A DNA stretch of 64,000 nucleotides, taken from the NCBI RefSeq assembly GCF_014237835.1, contig NZ_JACJVI010000007.1, forward strand, positions 1 to 64,000. Reading direction: 5' to 3'. The notes under the pieces were generated by a model that was not told the DNA's origin, searched no databases, and saw only the letters and a program-made list of their open reading frames with translations. The DNA is from Rhizobium sp. AQ_MP. Lineage in GTDB: Bacteria; Pseudomonadota; Alphaproteobacteria; Rhizobiales; Rhizobiaceae. This document shows positions 56,414 through 64,000 of this stretch, one piece after another. Position numbers and translations under genes: made by a program. Each line of letters begins with the position of its first letter. Position 1 is the stretch's first letter.

Positions 56414-56745
56414 GCAGCCGCACGCAGCAACAGAACCAGCCGGTGTATTGCATCAAGCGCGATGCCGGGGAATAGGGCGATCGACAATACGATCACCAGA
56501 TGCACCCCCGCCATGAGGGGCAGCAGGACGGAGAACGGAGGCTTCCTGGTCTTGTGCCGCATCAGCCTCTGGCAGGCAAAAGCACCGATGCCTCCGCCCG
56601 CGATGGCCAGGAGAATGAGCTTGTCCTCCCGAACACGCCGTGCGCCGCCGCGTGCCGCCATCTTGTCGTAGGCGTAAACGTAGAAGACGACGGCATTCCA
56701 GACGGCAAATAGCGCGAAGGAGATAAGGATTGTGTCAATTGGCAT
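56410..56745 (-). CDS. DUF1294 family membrane protein
   Basis: A 111-residue protein with about three spans. The segment YAYDKMAARGGARRVREDKL and GGGIGAFACQRLMRHKTRKPPF are the family signature. Function unknown; the family often lies fused to or near cold-shock domains, not here. ATG 56745 is taken (MPIDTILIS); ATG 56766 is also possible. Confidence 0.85.
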   Translation of the reverse strand: MPIDTILISFALFAVWNAVVFYVYAYDKMAARGGARRVREDKLILLAIAGGGIGAFACQRLMRHKTRKPPFSVLLPLMAGVHLVIVLSIALFPGIALDAIHRLVLLLRAAA

Positions 56746-56893
56746 GGCGCCGAGATTGCCAGGCAATGCTTAAGTGTTCCTTCCCATTCCAGTGGTCAGC
56801 CTTCACCGGCTCGGCGAACCCAGAAGCCTTGCACCTTCGGCCCAATTGCTCTACCTCACGAGGCAACCCGTCCACGCATGACACGAGCATCCG

Positions 56894-58399
56894 ATGACCA
56901 TTGTCGACACCCGCACGCCTGATCCGAAACGCCTCATTCCCGGTGCCACCGGTGACTGGGAGGTCATCATCGGCATGGAGGTTCACGCACAGGTCCTGTC
57001 GAATTCCAAGCTGTTCTCCGGCGCCTCGACGGTCTTCGGCAATGCGCCGAATTCCAACGTTTCGCTCGTCGATGCGGCCATGCCCGGCATGCTGCCCGTC
57101 ATCAACGAAGAATGCGTCAAGCAGGCGGTGCGCACCGGTCTTGGCCTCAAGGCCCAGATCAACAAGCGCTCGATCTTCGACCGCAAGAACTACTTCTACC
57201 CCGATCTGCCGCAGGGCTATCAGATCTCGCAGTTCAAGGATCCGATCGTCGGCGAGGGCAAGATCATCATCTCGCTCGGCCCGGATCGCCAGGGCAATTT
57301 CGAGGATATCGAGATCGGCATCGAACGCCTGCACCTGGAACAGGATGCCGGCAAGTCGATGCACGACCAGCATCCGACCATGTCCTACGTGGATTTGAAC
57401 CGCTCCGGCGTCGCTCTGATGGAAATCGTATCGAAGCCCGACATGCGCTCCTCCGACGAAGCCAAGGCCTACATGACCAAGCTGCGTTCGATCGTGCGTT
57501 ACCTCGGCACCTGCGACGGCAACATGGACGAAGGCTCGATGCGCGCCGACGTCAATGTCTCCGTGCGCAAGCCGGGCGGCGAATTCGGCACGCGCTGCGA
57601 GATCAAGAACGTCAACTCGATCCGCTTCATCGGCCAGGCCATCGAATACGAAGCCCGTCGCCAGATCGCCATCCTCGAGGATGGCGGCGTCATCGACCAG
57701 GAAACCCGTCTCTTCGACCCGAACAAGGGCGAGACGCGCTCTATGCGTTCGAAGGAAGATGCGCATGACTATCGCTATTTCCCCGATCCGGACCTGCTGC
57801 CGCTCGAATTCGACGATGCCTTCGTCGAAGAGCTGAAGAAGTCGCTGCCCGAACTGCCCGACGACAAGAAGGCCCGCTTCGTCGCCGAACTCGGCCTCTC
57901 CGTCTACGACGCTTCGGTCCTCGTTTCGGAAAAGGCAATTGCCGACTATTTCGAAGCCGTGGCCGCAGGGCGCGACGGCAAGACGGCCGCCAACTGGGTC
58001 ATCAACGACTTGCTGGGCGCCTTGAACAAAGCCGGCAAAGGCATTGAAGAGACTCCGGTTTCGCCCGCCCAGCTCGGCGGCATCATCGACCTGATCAAGG
58101 CCGAGACCATCTCCGGCAAGATCGCCAAGGACCTCTTCGAGATCGTCTGGAACGAAGGCGGCGACCCGGCTGAAATCGTCGAAGCGCGCGGCATGAAGCA
58201 GGTGACCGACACCGGCGCGATCGAAAAGGCCGTCGACGAGATCATCGCCGCCAACCCGGATCAGGTGGCCAAGGTGCTGGCAAAGCCGACACTGGCCGGC
58301 TGGTTCGTCGGCCAGGTAATGAAGGCAACCGGTGGCAAGGCCAACCCGCAGGCCGTCCAGGCGCTGGTCAAGGCCAAGCTCGGTCTCCCGGAGGAGTAA
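56894..58399 (+). CDS. gatB: aspartyl/glutamyl-tRNA amidotransferase subunit B
   Basis: A 501-residue subunit that phosphorylates the tRNA-bound Glu or Asp and channels ammonia from Gat[18 protein letters not shown] near residue 20, SVMDEGSMR-like [18 protein letters not shown] near 210, and [10 protein letters not shown] near 237 are conserved. The C-terminal YqeY-like tail domain spans about 350-500 ([30 protein letters not shown] region). The frame starts at ATG 56894. Confidence 0.96.
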   Translation: MTIVDTRTPDPKRLIPGATGDWEVIIGMEVHAQVLSNSKLFSGASTVFGNAPNSNVSLVDAAMPGMLPVINEECVKQAVRTGLGLKAQINKRSIFDRKNYFYPDLPQGYQISQFKDPIVGEGKIIISLGPDRQGNFEDIEIGIERLHLEQDAGKSMHDQHPTMSYVDLNRSGVALMEIVSKPDMRSSDEAKAYMTKLRSIVRYLGTCDGNMDEGSMRADVNVSVRKPGGEFGTRCEIKNVNSIRFIGQAIEYEARRQIAILEDGGVIDQETRLFDPNKGETRSMRSKEDAHDYRYFPDPDLLPLEFDDAFVEELKKSLPELPDDKKARFVAELGLSVYDASVLVSEKAIADYFEAVAAGRDGKTAANWVINDLLGALNKAGKGIEETPVSPAQLGGIIDLIKAETISGKIAKDLFEIVWNEGGDPAEIVEARGMKQVTDTGAIEKAVDEIIAANPDQVAKVLAKPTLAGWFVGQVMKATGGKANPQAVQALVKAKLGLPEE

Positions 58400-58403
58400 G
58401 CGC

Positions 58404-58901
58404 TTGTTCTTCGTCCGCACGGCAAACGACCGGGATGTCGAACCGCTCCGCGCCCTGCTGACGCAGAGTTTCCACGCGACCTATGACCGGTTCTACGGAC
58501 CGGCCAAGGTCGCCGAACTGATCGCGGCCTGGCATTCGCCGGCCGAGATCAAGCGGCGCATTCACGTCAAAGGCGGCGAATATCTCGTCGCCGATGACGG
58601 TAGGCGGATTGGCGGCATGGCCTTTGCGGCCATGTCGGAGAAACTGACCAAGACCGCGGTCCTGCACCAGCTCTATGTTCACCCGGATCACCAGCGTCAG
58701 GGCATCGGCCGCGATCTCTTCGCCGAGATCGAGACCTGCTTCCCGGATGCCGAGATCCTCAGGCTGGAAGTCGAGCCGCAGAATGCCGGTGCCATCGCCT
58801 TCTACGAGGCGCATGACTTTGTCGAGGTCGACCGGACGAAGAACTGTGGTGGCCCCGATAGCGGGATCGAGGCGTTGAACATGGAAAAGCCGCTCAAGTG
58901 A
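58404..58901 (+). CDS. GNAT family N-acetyltransferase
   Basis: A 165-residue protein with the acetyl-CoA loop VHPDHQRQGIGRDLFAEIE near residues 90-108 (RQGIG) and LEVEPQNAGAIAFYEAHDF near 120. It begins 4 bases after gatB. No ATG is found at the conserved N terminus, so TTG 58404 (LFFVRTAND) with GGAGGAG upstream is the likely start; the frame overlapping gatB from 58332 is less likely. Substrate unknown. Confidence 0.83.
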   Translation: MFFVRTANDRDVEPLRALLTQSFHATYDRFYGPAKVAELIAAWHSPAEIKRRIHVKGGEYLVADDGRRIGGMAFAAMSEKLTKTAVLHQLYVHPDHQRQGIGRDLFAEIETCFPDAEILRLEVEPQNAGAIAFYEAHDFVEVDRTKNCGGPDSGIEALNMEKPLK

Positions 58902-58915
58902 GCGGCTATTCTGTC
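58889..58915. terminator. bidirectional terminator
   Basis: GCCGCTC-AAGT-GAGCGGC is a perfect 7-pair stem that includes the GNAT stop codon. On the plus strand a T-rich tail (TATTCTGTCTGTTTT) follows; on the minus strand TTTT follows, so it can also end the convergent gene at 58931-59365. Confidence 0.65.
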
Positions 58916-58930
58916 TGTTTTAAAGAATGA

Positions 58931-59365
58931 TCACTCGAAGGGCGGGGCGAGGATCGTTCCTTCCTCGTCGACCAGCTGAACTGCACTGCATTCGACCAGT
59001 CCGTCCTGCTTGGCATTGCTGCAGGCGAGTTCTGCGGCCTTCAGCGCGAGTTCCTTCGTCTGCCAGCCGCAGGAATACTGGTGCCAATGCGGTCCACCAT
59101 CCGCCATCATGAAGACGTCGACACTCCAGTTGGCGGGATAGCAGGTGGCATTCACCTGGCAGTCCTCGGCCGTTGCGCCGCTCTCCATGCATTGTTTCAT
59201 GGCGCAGTCGATGGCGCTCGCCGGATCCTTCTCGACACAGACCCCAGCCCCCATCTCCGGTGCCTGGACGAAGGCGATCGCTTTGCGGCCTCCCTCCTGG
59301 GCGTGAACGGCCATGGCAGTGAGAGTTACACACAGAATTGTCAGCAGTCGTCCTATGCCTGTCAT
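58931..59365 (-). CDS. secreted cysteine-rich protein (DUF4189-like)
   Basis: A 144-residue protein with a signal peptide (residues 1-22, cut after AVHA). The mature part has eight cysteines (GVCVEKD, DCAMKQCME, EDCQVNATC, YSCGWQ, LACSN, VECSAV), an even number that suggests disulfides in the periplasm. The pattern resembles DUF4189, but I am not certain. Function unknown. Confidence 0.72.
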   Translation of the reverse strand: MTGIGRLLTILCVTLTAMAVHAQEGGRKAIAFVQAPEMGAGVCVEKDPASAIDCAMKQCMESGATAEDCQVNATCYPANWSVDVFMMADGGPHWHQYSCGWQTKELALKAAELACSNAKQDGLVECSAVQLVDEEGTILAPPFE

Positions 59366-59423
59366 CAGAAAGTCCCCCGGGATGGTTATGCGAGGATCAG
59401 ACTAACGCAAGAGCGGGGCCTGC

Positions 59424-59891
59424 ATGCAAGTCCATTCGGTGCAGATAAGAGAAGCGACCGAGAATGATCTGGGAGCGATCGTGGCGCTCTTCGCCGACGA
59501 TCCGCTGGGCGGCCATGGCGACACGACCGATCCGGCCGCCTTGCCCGATTATCGCGCCGCCTTTTCCCGGATCGCCACCGCGCCGAACGAGATGCTTTAT
59601 GTGGCCGAGCTGGAAGGCGAGGTTGTCGGCACCTTCCAGATCATGATCACGACCACGCTGACGGCGCGCGGCAGCAGCAACATGATCATCGAAGCCGTCC
59701 AGACCCGTGCCGACATGCGGGGCAGGGGCATCGGGGCCGCGATGATCGAGTTTGCGGTTGAAAAGGCGAGGGCGGACGGCATGCGCCTCGTCCAACTGAC
59801 CTCGAATGCCCTGCGCAAGGATGCCCACCGTTTCTATGAGCGCCTCGGTTTCAAACCCTCCCACATCGGCTTCAAGATCAGGCTGAAATGA
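59424..59891 (+). CDS. GNAT family N-acetyltransferase
   Basis: A 155-residue protein with MRGRGIGAAMIEFAVEKARA (RGRGIGAAM, acetyl-CoA loop) near residues 100-118 and TSNALRKDAHRFYERLGFKPSHIG at the C terminus. This ending resembles aminoalkylphosphonate or amino-acid acetyltransferases. It is divergent from the secreted protein gene. Confidence 0.87.
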   Translation: MQVHSVQIREATENDLGAIVALFADDPLGGHGDTTDPAALPDYRAAFSRIATAPNEMLYVAELEGEVVGTFQIMITTTLTARGSSNMIIEAVQTRADMRGRGIGAAMIEFAVEKARADGMRLVQLTSNALRKDAHRFYERLGFKPSHIGFKIRLK

Positions 59892-59997
59892 CGGGGGTGC
59901 GACGGGGAATCACTGGACAAGCCGATGGTGAGGCGGCATAAGCGAACGTGATCGCCAAGGCCGTCGTACGGCCTGCGGCAAAGTCCAAGGATTAGAC

Positions 59998-60396
59998 ATG
60001 AAGCAGCTCCTCTTGCAGATCTTCACCTGGTGGAACGGCCAGACTATGGGGACCCGTTTCTTCACCTGGCGTCATGGCAAGCGCGTCGGCGAAGACGAAT
60101 TCGGCAATGTCTATTATGAAGGTCCGATGACGAGCTGGGGACAACCCAAGCGCTGGGTCATCTATAACGGCTATGCCGAAGCGTCCAAGATTTCCGCCGG
60201 CTGGCACGGCTGGATGCATTATCGCACCGACACCCCTCCGTCGAAGGAAGACTACAAGCCGCGCGAATGGGAAAAGGCGCACCGCCCGAACCAGACCGGC
60301 ACCGCGGCCGCCTATCGCCCACAGGGTTCGATTGCCGCCACCGGCGAGCGTCCGCGCGTGACCGGCGACTACGATGCCTGGACCCCGGGCAGCTGA
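59998..60396 (+). CDS. NADH:ubiquinone oxidoreductase subunit NDUFA12 family
   Basis: A 132-residue homologue of the mitochondrial B17.2 (NDUFA12) accessory subunit of complex I. The family core is present: GTRFFTWRHGKRVGEDEFGN, with RWVIYNGYAEASKISAGWHGW and MHYRTDTPPSKEDY. It is an alphaproteobacterial trait inherited by mitochondria. It sits 44 kb from the nuo operon, next to the DUF2155 gene, the usual order in rhizobia as I recall. A terminator follows. Confidence 0.93.
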   Translation: MKQLLLQIFTWWNGQTMGTRFFTWRHGKRVGEDEFGNVYYEGPMTSWGQPKRWVIYNGYAEASKISAGWHGWMHYRTDTPPSKEDYKPREWEKAHRPNQTGTAAAYRPQGSIAATGERPRVTGDYDAWTPGS

Positions 60397-60424
60397 TACC
60401 CCATTTGGCCATAATCCGGCATTA

Positions 60425-60450
60425 GGGCCTCTATCGTGAGGCCCTTCTTG
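60425..60450 (+). terminator. terminator after the NDUFA12 gene
   Basis: GGGCCTC and GAGGCCC form a 7-pair stem over a 6-base loop, followed by TTCTTGT. Moderately strong. Confidence 0.65.
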
Positions 60451-60485
60451 TATCTGGCATCCGGTCGAGATGGGCAAGAAGATCG

Positions 60486-61229
60486 ATGAAAGCGAGCGGG
60501 ATGATGAAGTTGAGTGCATGGGCATGGGCCATTCCGGTAGTCGGCTTTGCCGCTGCCGCTTCGCTTGGTCTTGCCGGCAAGGCCGACGCCGCCCGCCTCG
60601 AAAATCCCGTTGCCGAATTCGCCGGCATCGACAAGATCACCGGCCGCATCACGACCTTCGACGTCTATGTCAACGAAACAGTGCAGTTCGGCGCCCTCCA
60701 GGTGACGCCCAAGGTCTGCTATTCGCGCGATGAATCCGAAGCGCAGAAGATCGATGCCTTTATAGAGGTGGACGAAATCACGCTCGACCGCAAGATTCGC
60801 CGCATCTTTTCCGGCTGGATGTTTGCCGACAGTCCGGCGCTGAACGCCGTTGAACACCCGATCTATGACGTCTGGCTGACCGGCTGCAAGGTGAAGTCCG
60901 AGGTTCCGCCGCCACCCGGCGTCGAGGCGGTCGCCAAGCCCGCGCCGGAACCGGCCAAACCCGCCGACGCCGCGACACCCGCGCCCACTGCCGCCTCCGT
61001 TCAGCCGGGTGCTCTGGTGACCGATCCGACCCAGCCGGCAGCGCCCGGTGCCGACCCCAACCAGGTCGCCGTTCCGCCACTCGAGGCGCCCGTGGAGGTT
61101 CCGAGCGAAATTATCAACGGCACGACGCCGCAGACGGTTCTCCCGCCGTCCGGCGATCCGCTGCTGCAGGGCAATCCGGCCCCGCCGCCGGCACCGGTCG
61201 CCCCGCCGGGCGGCGTCGGTCTGTTCTGA
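60486..61229 (+). CDS. DUF2155 domain-containing secreted protein
   Basis: A 247-residue protein with a signal peptide (residues 1-35, ending LAGKADA). The conserved DUF2155 domain is at about 36-140 (DKITGRITTFDVYVNE, LQVTPKVCYSRDESEAQ, IFSGWMFADSPALNAVEHPIYDVWLTGC) with two cysteines. The last 100 residues are Pro/Ala-rich and probably disordered. Function unknown. Start ATG 60486; 60501 and 60504 are alternatives. Confidence 0.88.
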   Translation: MKASGMMKLSAWAWAIPVVGFAAAASLGLAGKADAARLENPVAEFAGIDKITGRITTFDVYVNETVQFGALQVTPKVCYSRDESEAQKIDAFIEVDEITLDRKIRRIFSGWMFADSPALNAVEHPIYDVWLTGCKVKSEVPPPPGVEAVAKPAPEPAKPADAATPAPTAASVQPGALVTDPTQPAAPGADPNQVAVPPLEAPVEVPSEIINGTTPQTVLPPSGDPLLQGNPAPPPAPVAPPGGVGLF

Positions 61230-61432
61230 CGGTCCGTTACGTAAGCTCGCTCAGTGTAGACACACCCCGAGTGCCGCGCCTGTCGCAGATCGCTAGAGTA
61301 TGTGCTTCAGGCATTTGAAACGCGCGTGAATGCTCCCCGCCCATGACGGGATGACGTCTCCCCACATCGGAAGAGCGGAGTGCGGCAAGCGCCGCTGTCC
61401 TCAAAGACATGGCGCAGGCTGGTGGCTATCCA

Positions 61433-61467
61433 TTGACATCCCTTCGAAAAGAGAACAAGAAGGGAAC
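61433..61467 (+). promoter_or_regulatory. promoter with LexA (SOS) box
   Basis: A consensus -35 TTGACA (61433-61438) is followed by GAAC-AAGAAGG-GAAC (61453-61467), an exact alphaproteobacterial LexA operator, placed where the -10 should lie. The operator ends 16 bases before the start of the 79-residue protein. Confidence 0.82.
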
Positions 61468-61483
61468 AAATTGGAGTTCCTCC

Positions 61484-61723
61484 ATGTCCCTGGCTGAAAA
61501 ATACATCGTCCTTCCCTTCAAGATGAATCGGGGTAGCATCGTGCCCGGCGAGATGCGCCAGGCCTCGAGCGCTGCCGCAGCAGAAAAGATCGCCACCGCC
61601 ATGGCCGCTCGCCATATCGGCGTCGCCGCCTATTCCGTTCAGGTGGACGAGGAAAGTGGCGATATGTCGAGCCCGAAGCTGATCGTCGGCTTTGGCGAGA
61701 CGGCGGACTTGACTGCGGCATGA
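61484..61723 (+). CDS. SOS-controlled 79-residue protein, unknown function
   Basis: A small soluble protein with alternating beta and helix character: KYIVLPFKMNRGSIVPGE, an Ala-rich helix (SAAAAEKIATAMAARHIGV), then AAYSVQVDEESGDM and PKLIVGFGETADL. No cysteine, no span, no known motif. GGAG lies 8 bases before ATG. The directly upstream LexA box and consensus -35 argue that it is induced by DNA damage. I do not recognise a family. Confidence 0.78.
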   Translation: MSLAEKYIVLPFKMNRGSIVPGEMRQASSAAAAEKIATAMAARHIGVAAYSVQVDEESGDMSSPKLIVGFGETADLTAA

Positions 61724-61864
61724 GCCGCGCTCTTGTCTCTGCCTGGCCGCGGCGATACCGGCATGGCTGGTGGACAAGGACACCAGTAGGGGAGATTCCT
61801 GTCCTTCGCGGAACCTCTCCTGAAGCGCGAAGTTCGAAAGCTCTGAACGTGAGGAGGAAAGACT

Positions 61865-62344
61865 GTGGCGACGCCGAAGAACACCATATGCCTCTGGTAC
61901 GACCGTGATGCCGAAGAAGCAGCCCGCTTCTACGCCTCGGTCTTCCCGGACTCCGAAGTCAGGGCCGTCCACCGCGCGCCGTCAGACTATCCCTCCGGAA
62001 AGGCTGGCGATGTGCTCACCGTCGACTTCACCGTCGCCGGCATCCCCTGTCTGGGCCTCAATGGCGGTCCGGCCTTCAAGCACTCGGAAGCCTTCTCGTT
62101 CCAGATCGCAACGGATGATCAGGAAGAGACCGACCGTTACTGGAACGCCATTGTCGGAAATGGCGGCCAGGAGAGTGCCTGCGGCTGGTGCAAGGACAGA
62201 TGGGGCATCAACTGGCAGATCACGCCGAGGACCCTGACCGAAGCCTTGGCCGCAGGCGGTGACGAAGCGAAGCGCGCCTTCGAGGCGATGATGGAGATGG
62301 GCAAGATCGAGGTGGCGAAGATCGATGCCGCGAGGCGTGGTTGA
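61865..62344 (+). CDS. PhnB-like VOC family protein
   Basis: A 159-residue protein of the 3-demethylubiquinone-9 3-methyltransferase-domain (PhnB-like) branch of the vicinal-oxygen-chelate superfamily. Markers are ICLWYDRDAEEAARFYASVF at the start, GDVLTVDFTVAGIPCLGLNG, and CGWCKDRWGINWQITP. These are not methyltransferases in fact; their substrates are unknown. The start is GTG 61865 with a strong GAGGAGGAAAG site. Confidence 0.87.
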   Translation: MATPKNTICLWYDRDAEEAARFYASVFPDSEVRAVHRAPSDYPSGKAGDVLTVDFTVAGIPCLGLNGGPAFKHSEAFSFQIATDDQEETDRYWNAIVGNGGQESACGWCKDRWGINWQITPRTLTEALAAGGDEAKRAFEAMMEMGKIEVAKIDAARRG

Positions 62345-62353
62345 GGCGCCCCT

Positions 62354-62689
62354 CTAGCAGAGCGTCAGCCACATCACCCCGAAAAAGGTGATGACCGTTG
62401 CCACCATCGCCGCCACTTGCAGCATGCCGGCGATCGTGCGCAGCAGCCGCGCCTCATCGGTTTCCGGCTCTGTGAGTTCTCGGGTCGCATACCAGTGGAG
62501 GCCACCGATCAGCCCCACGGTGGCTGCCAGCATCACCGCCAGCAGCAGGCGCAGCGCCGAAATCGGACCGACATCGAGCCGGTGCCAGCCAAGATGGCAT
62601 CCGGTCGCCTGCACCCCGTAGAGAAGCAGGAAGGCCCCTGACCAGATCACGAACCCTGTCAGCAGCAGGACGAAGGGCGACACTTTCAT
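62354..62689 (-). CDS. small membrane protein after cytochrome oxidase gene
   Basis: A 111-residue protein with three predicted spans (about 5-27, 45-67, 85-108). It begins right after the stop of the oxidase I+III gene, so it is probably co-transcribed and might be an accessory or assembly protein of that oxidase. No domain recognised. Confidence 0.72.
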   Translation of the reverse strand: MKVSPFVLLLTGFVIWSGAFLLLYGVQATGCHLGWHRLDVGPISALRLLLAVMLAATVGLIGGLHWYATRELTEPETDEARLLRTIAGMLQVAAMVATVITFFGVMWLTLC

Positions 62690-62690
62690 C

Positions 62691-64000
62691 TCATCGCCCT
62701 CCGATCCCGGTCAGGCTCTGCAGCACGAAGGGGAAGGCGAGCCCGATCATTCCTGCGACGGCCGTGTAATCGTGCCACAGTTGTCCGATCTGCAGATCGA
62801 GCACGCGCGCCGGTCCGATATAGCCGCTGTTCCAACGCCATAATCCATAGATCGCCAGCACCGCGCCGATCCCTGCATGCAGACCGACGTAAACGGCGAC
62901 CGCAAAGGCTGCCGCAGAGGCCGCATGCCCCGTCGGCGCCGGGATCGACATCAGCAGTATCGCAACCGCGCCGACGCTGACGATGTGCGCAGCAAGCGCC
63001 ACGCTCAGGCTCAGGACCGTCCGGCCCGCCTGTCCGTCGGCGAAGCGGCCGGCAAGTGCCGCCGTGGCGAGCCCGATCACCGCGACCAGCGACGGAGCCA
63101 GGAAGGTGAAGTCGAGATCCGGCGGCGGCCAGTTGGGGGCGGATAGCCAGAGAAAGAAGGCACCGAAGACCAGAGAGGTATAGAGTGTGGCATTGGCGGC
63201 GAGCGCAAAGACCATGGCCCACCAGGAGGGCGGCTGCACCACTTCCTGATGGTGCAGCGCCTGTTCGCCGCGGCCGATCTGCAGTGGGCCAAGATCCCGT
63301 TTCAGACCCGTCGCCGGCGTCCACAGGAAGAAGAGGATGATCACCGCGATAAAGGCAACCGGTGTCAGCCAGTAGAGTTTGGCGAGCAGGCTGGCGAAGA
63401 AGGCCGCCGTCGTGATCGCCGTCCAGAGCGGCAGATAGGTGGGCCTTGGAAGAACGACCACGTGGTCGAGGCGACCGCTCACCATGTCCACGGTCAGCGT
63501 CTCCATCCAGCCATTGCGCATGAAGCCGAGATAGCCGCGACCCGCTGCAAGGTCCGGGCCCAGCCGGCGCGGCTGAAGCCCATCGGCACGCCCTTCGATA
63601 TGCGGCAGCGAGCCGAAATTATAGGAGGGCGGCGGGGTTGGCGTCGCCCATTCCAGCGTCCCGGCTTCCCATGGGTCGCGACGAAACGGTTTGCCGTGGC
63701 GAATGAGCATGATCAGATCGAGGGCGACCAGCGCGAAGCCGATCGTCATGACGAAACCACCGACCGACGAGATGAAGTTCAAGACCTCCCAACCCGCTTC
63801 CTGCGGATACTCGAAGACCCGGCGCGGCATGCCGCGAAGTCCCGTCAGGTGCATGATGAAGAAGGTGACGTTGAAGCCGATGAAAACAAGCCAGAAGGCA
63901 GGCTTCGAGAGGTGCTGCACGGGCTGGCGCCCGGTGATGTGCGGCAGCCAGTAGTAAGCCGCCGCCATCATTGGAAAGACGAATCCGCCCACCAGCACGT
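62691..64000 (-). CDS. cytochrome c oxidase subunit I+III fusion, C-terminal part
   Basis: A partial gene: 436 residues are visible and the N terminus lies beyond the window end. The first 150 or so residues are the end of subunit I (PHITGRQP, FFIMHLTGLRGMPRRVFEYP, RDPWEAGTLEWATPTPPPSYNF). After a linker comes a subunit III-like membrane domain (QPPSWWAMVFALAANATLYTSLVFG and later LHAGIGAVLAIYGLWRW). It is therefore a fused I+III oxidase of caa3/aa3 type. The catalytic heme and copper His residues fall outside the window except for the late ones. Confidence 0.88.
   Translation of the reverse strand, partial: VLVGGFVFPMMAAAYYWLPHITGRQPVQHLSKPAFWLVFIGFNVTFFIMHLTGLRGMPRRVFEYPQEAGWEVLNFISSVGGFVMTIGFALVALDLIMLIRHGKPFRRDPWEAGTLEWATPTPPPSYNFGSLPHIEGRADGLQPRRLGPDLAAGRGYLGFMRNGWMETLTVDMVSGRLDHVVVLPRPTYLPLWTAITTAAFFASLLAKLYWLTPVAFIAVIILFFLWTPATGLKRDLGPLQIGRGEQALHHQEVVQPPSWWAMVFALAANATLYTSLVFGAFFLWLSAPNWPPPDLDFTFLAPSLVAVIGLATAALAGRFADGQAGRTVLSLSVALAAHIVSVGAVAILLMSIPAPTGHAASAAAFAVAVYVGLHAGIGAVLAIYGLWRWNSGYIGPARVLDLQIGQLWHDYTAVAGMIGLAFPFVLQSLTGIGGR

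Overview
This window looks like chromosomal DNA of an alphaproteobacterium of the order Hyphomicrobiales, most likely family Rhizobiaceae (Rhizobium, Agrobacterium, Neorhizobium or Allorhizobium type). The evidence is the high GC content, the gene order nuoA-N / birA / rnj / mce / DUF1467 / proS / lolC-lolD / dnaE, a DivK-PleD pair, a short proS, an NDUFA12 (B17.2) complex I subunit, and alphaproteobacterial LexA boxes of the form GAAC-N7-GAAC. I see no rRNA, tRNA, CRISPR array, insertion sequence or prophage. The order of the family genes is recalled, not searched.

Layout. 1-16388: complete complex I operon nuoABCDEFGHIJKLMN, with two rhizobial inserts (a small secreted protein between nuoD and nuoE, and a helix-hairpin-helix-like protein between nuoF and nuoG whose C-terminal domain is repeated at the end of NuoE). 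16385-19723: birA, RNase J, methylmalonyl-CoA epimerase and a DUF1467 membrane protein. 19724-20214: a gene-free stretch holding a probable minus-strand small RNA (alpha-r9/Smr9C-like). 20215-27462: proS, lolC/lolD, an SOS-controlled 28-residue membrane micropeptide, and replicative dnaE. 27563-32958: an OpgB-like phosphoglycerol transferase, then on the minus strand an L,D-transpeptidase, dinB with a LexA box, a HAD-like protein and DUF3572. 33097-34854: divK and pleD. 34855-35622: a gene-free stretch with a candidate structured small RNA. 35623-47318, mostly minus: rpmG, MFS, DUF983, rnr, topA, dprA, plsY, a dihydroorotase-like protein lacking its metal ligands, and pyrB. 47539-52421: AidB-like acyl-CoA dehydrogenase, AEC transporter, two small membrane proteins, ruvX, PhnA-like protein, UPF0173 hydrolase. 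52488-58901: gatC-gatA and gatB, separated by a pocket of small genes (GNAT, BrnA/BrnT toxin-antitoxin, YjhX-family protein, GNAT, DUF1294). 58931-64000: secreted Cys-rich protein, GNAT, NDUFA12, DUF2155, a second SOS-controlled small gene, a PhnB-like VOC protein, and the end of a fused cytochrome oxidase subunit I+III gene that runs off the window.

How the parts work together. Respiration dominates the two ends (complex I, its B17.2 accessory subunit, a terminal oxidase). The middle holds information processing and envelope genes. The most interesting hidden layer is a small LexA regulon. Three exact GAAC-N7-GAAC boxes lie directly at promoters: one for dinB, as expected, and two for tiny genes of unknown function, a 28-residue single-span membrane peptide (by analogy with Caulobacter SidA, a possible SOS division inhibitor) and a 79-residue soluble protein. 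A second area of interest is the gatA-gatB gap, where BrnT seems to be expressed from a leaderless transcript whose promoter spacer is itself an inverted repeat, next to a YjhX-type gene and GNAT acetyltransferases.
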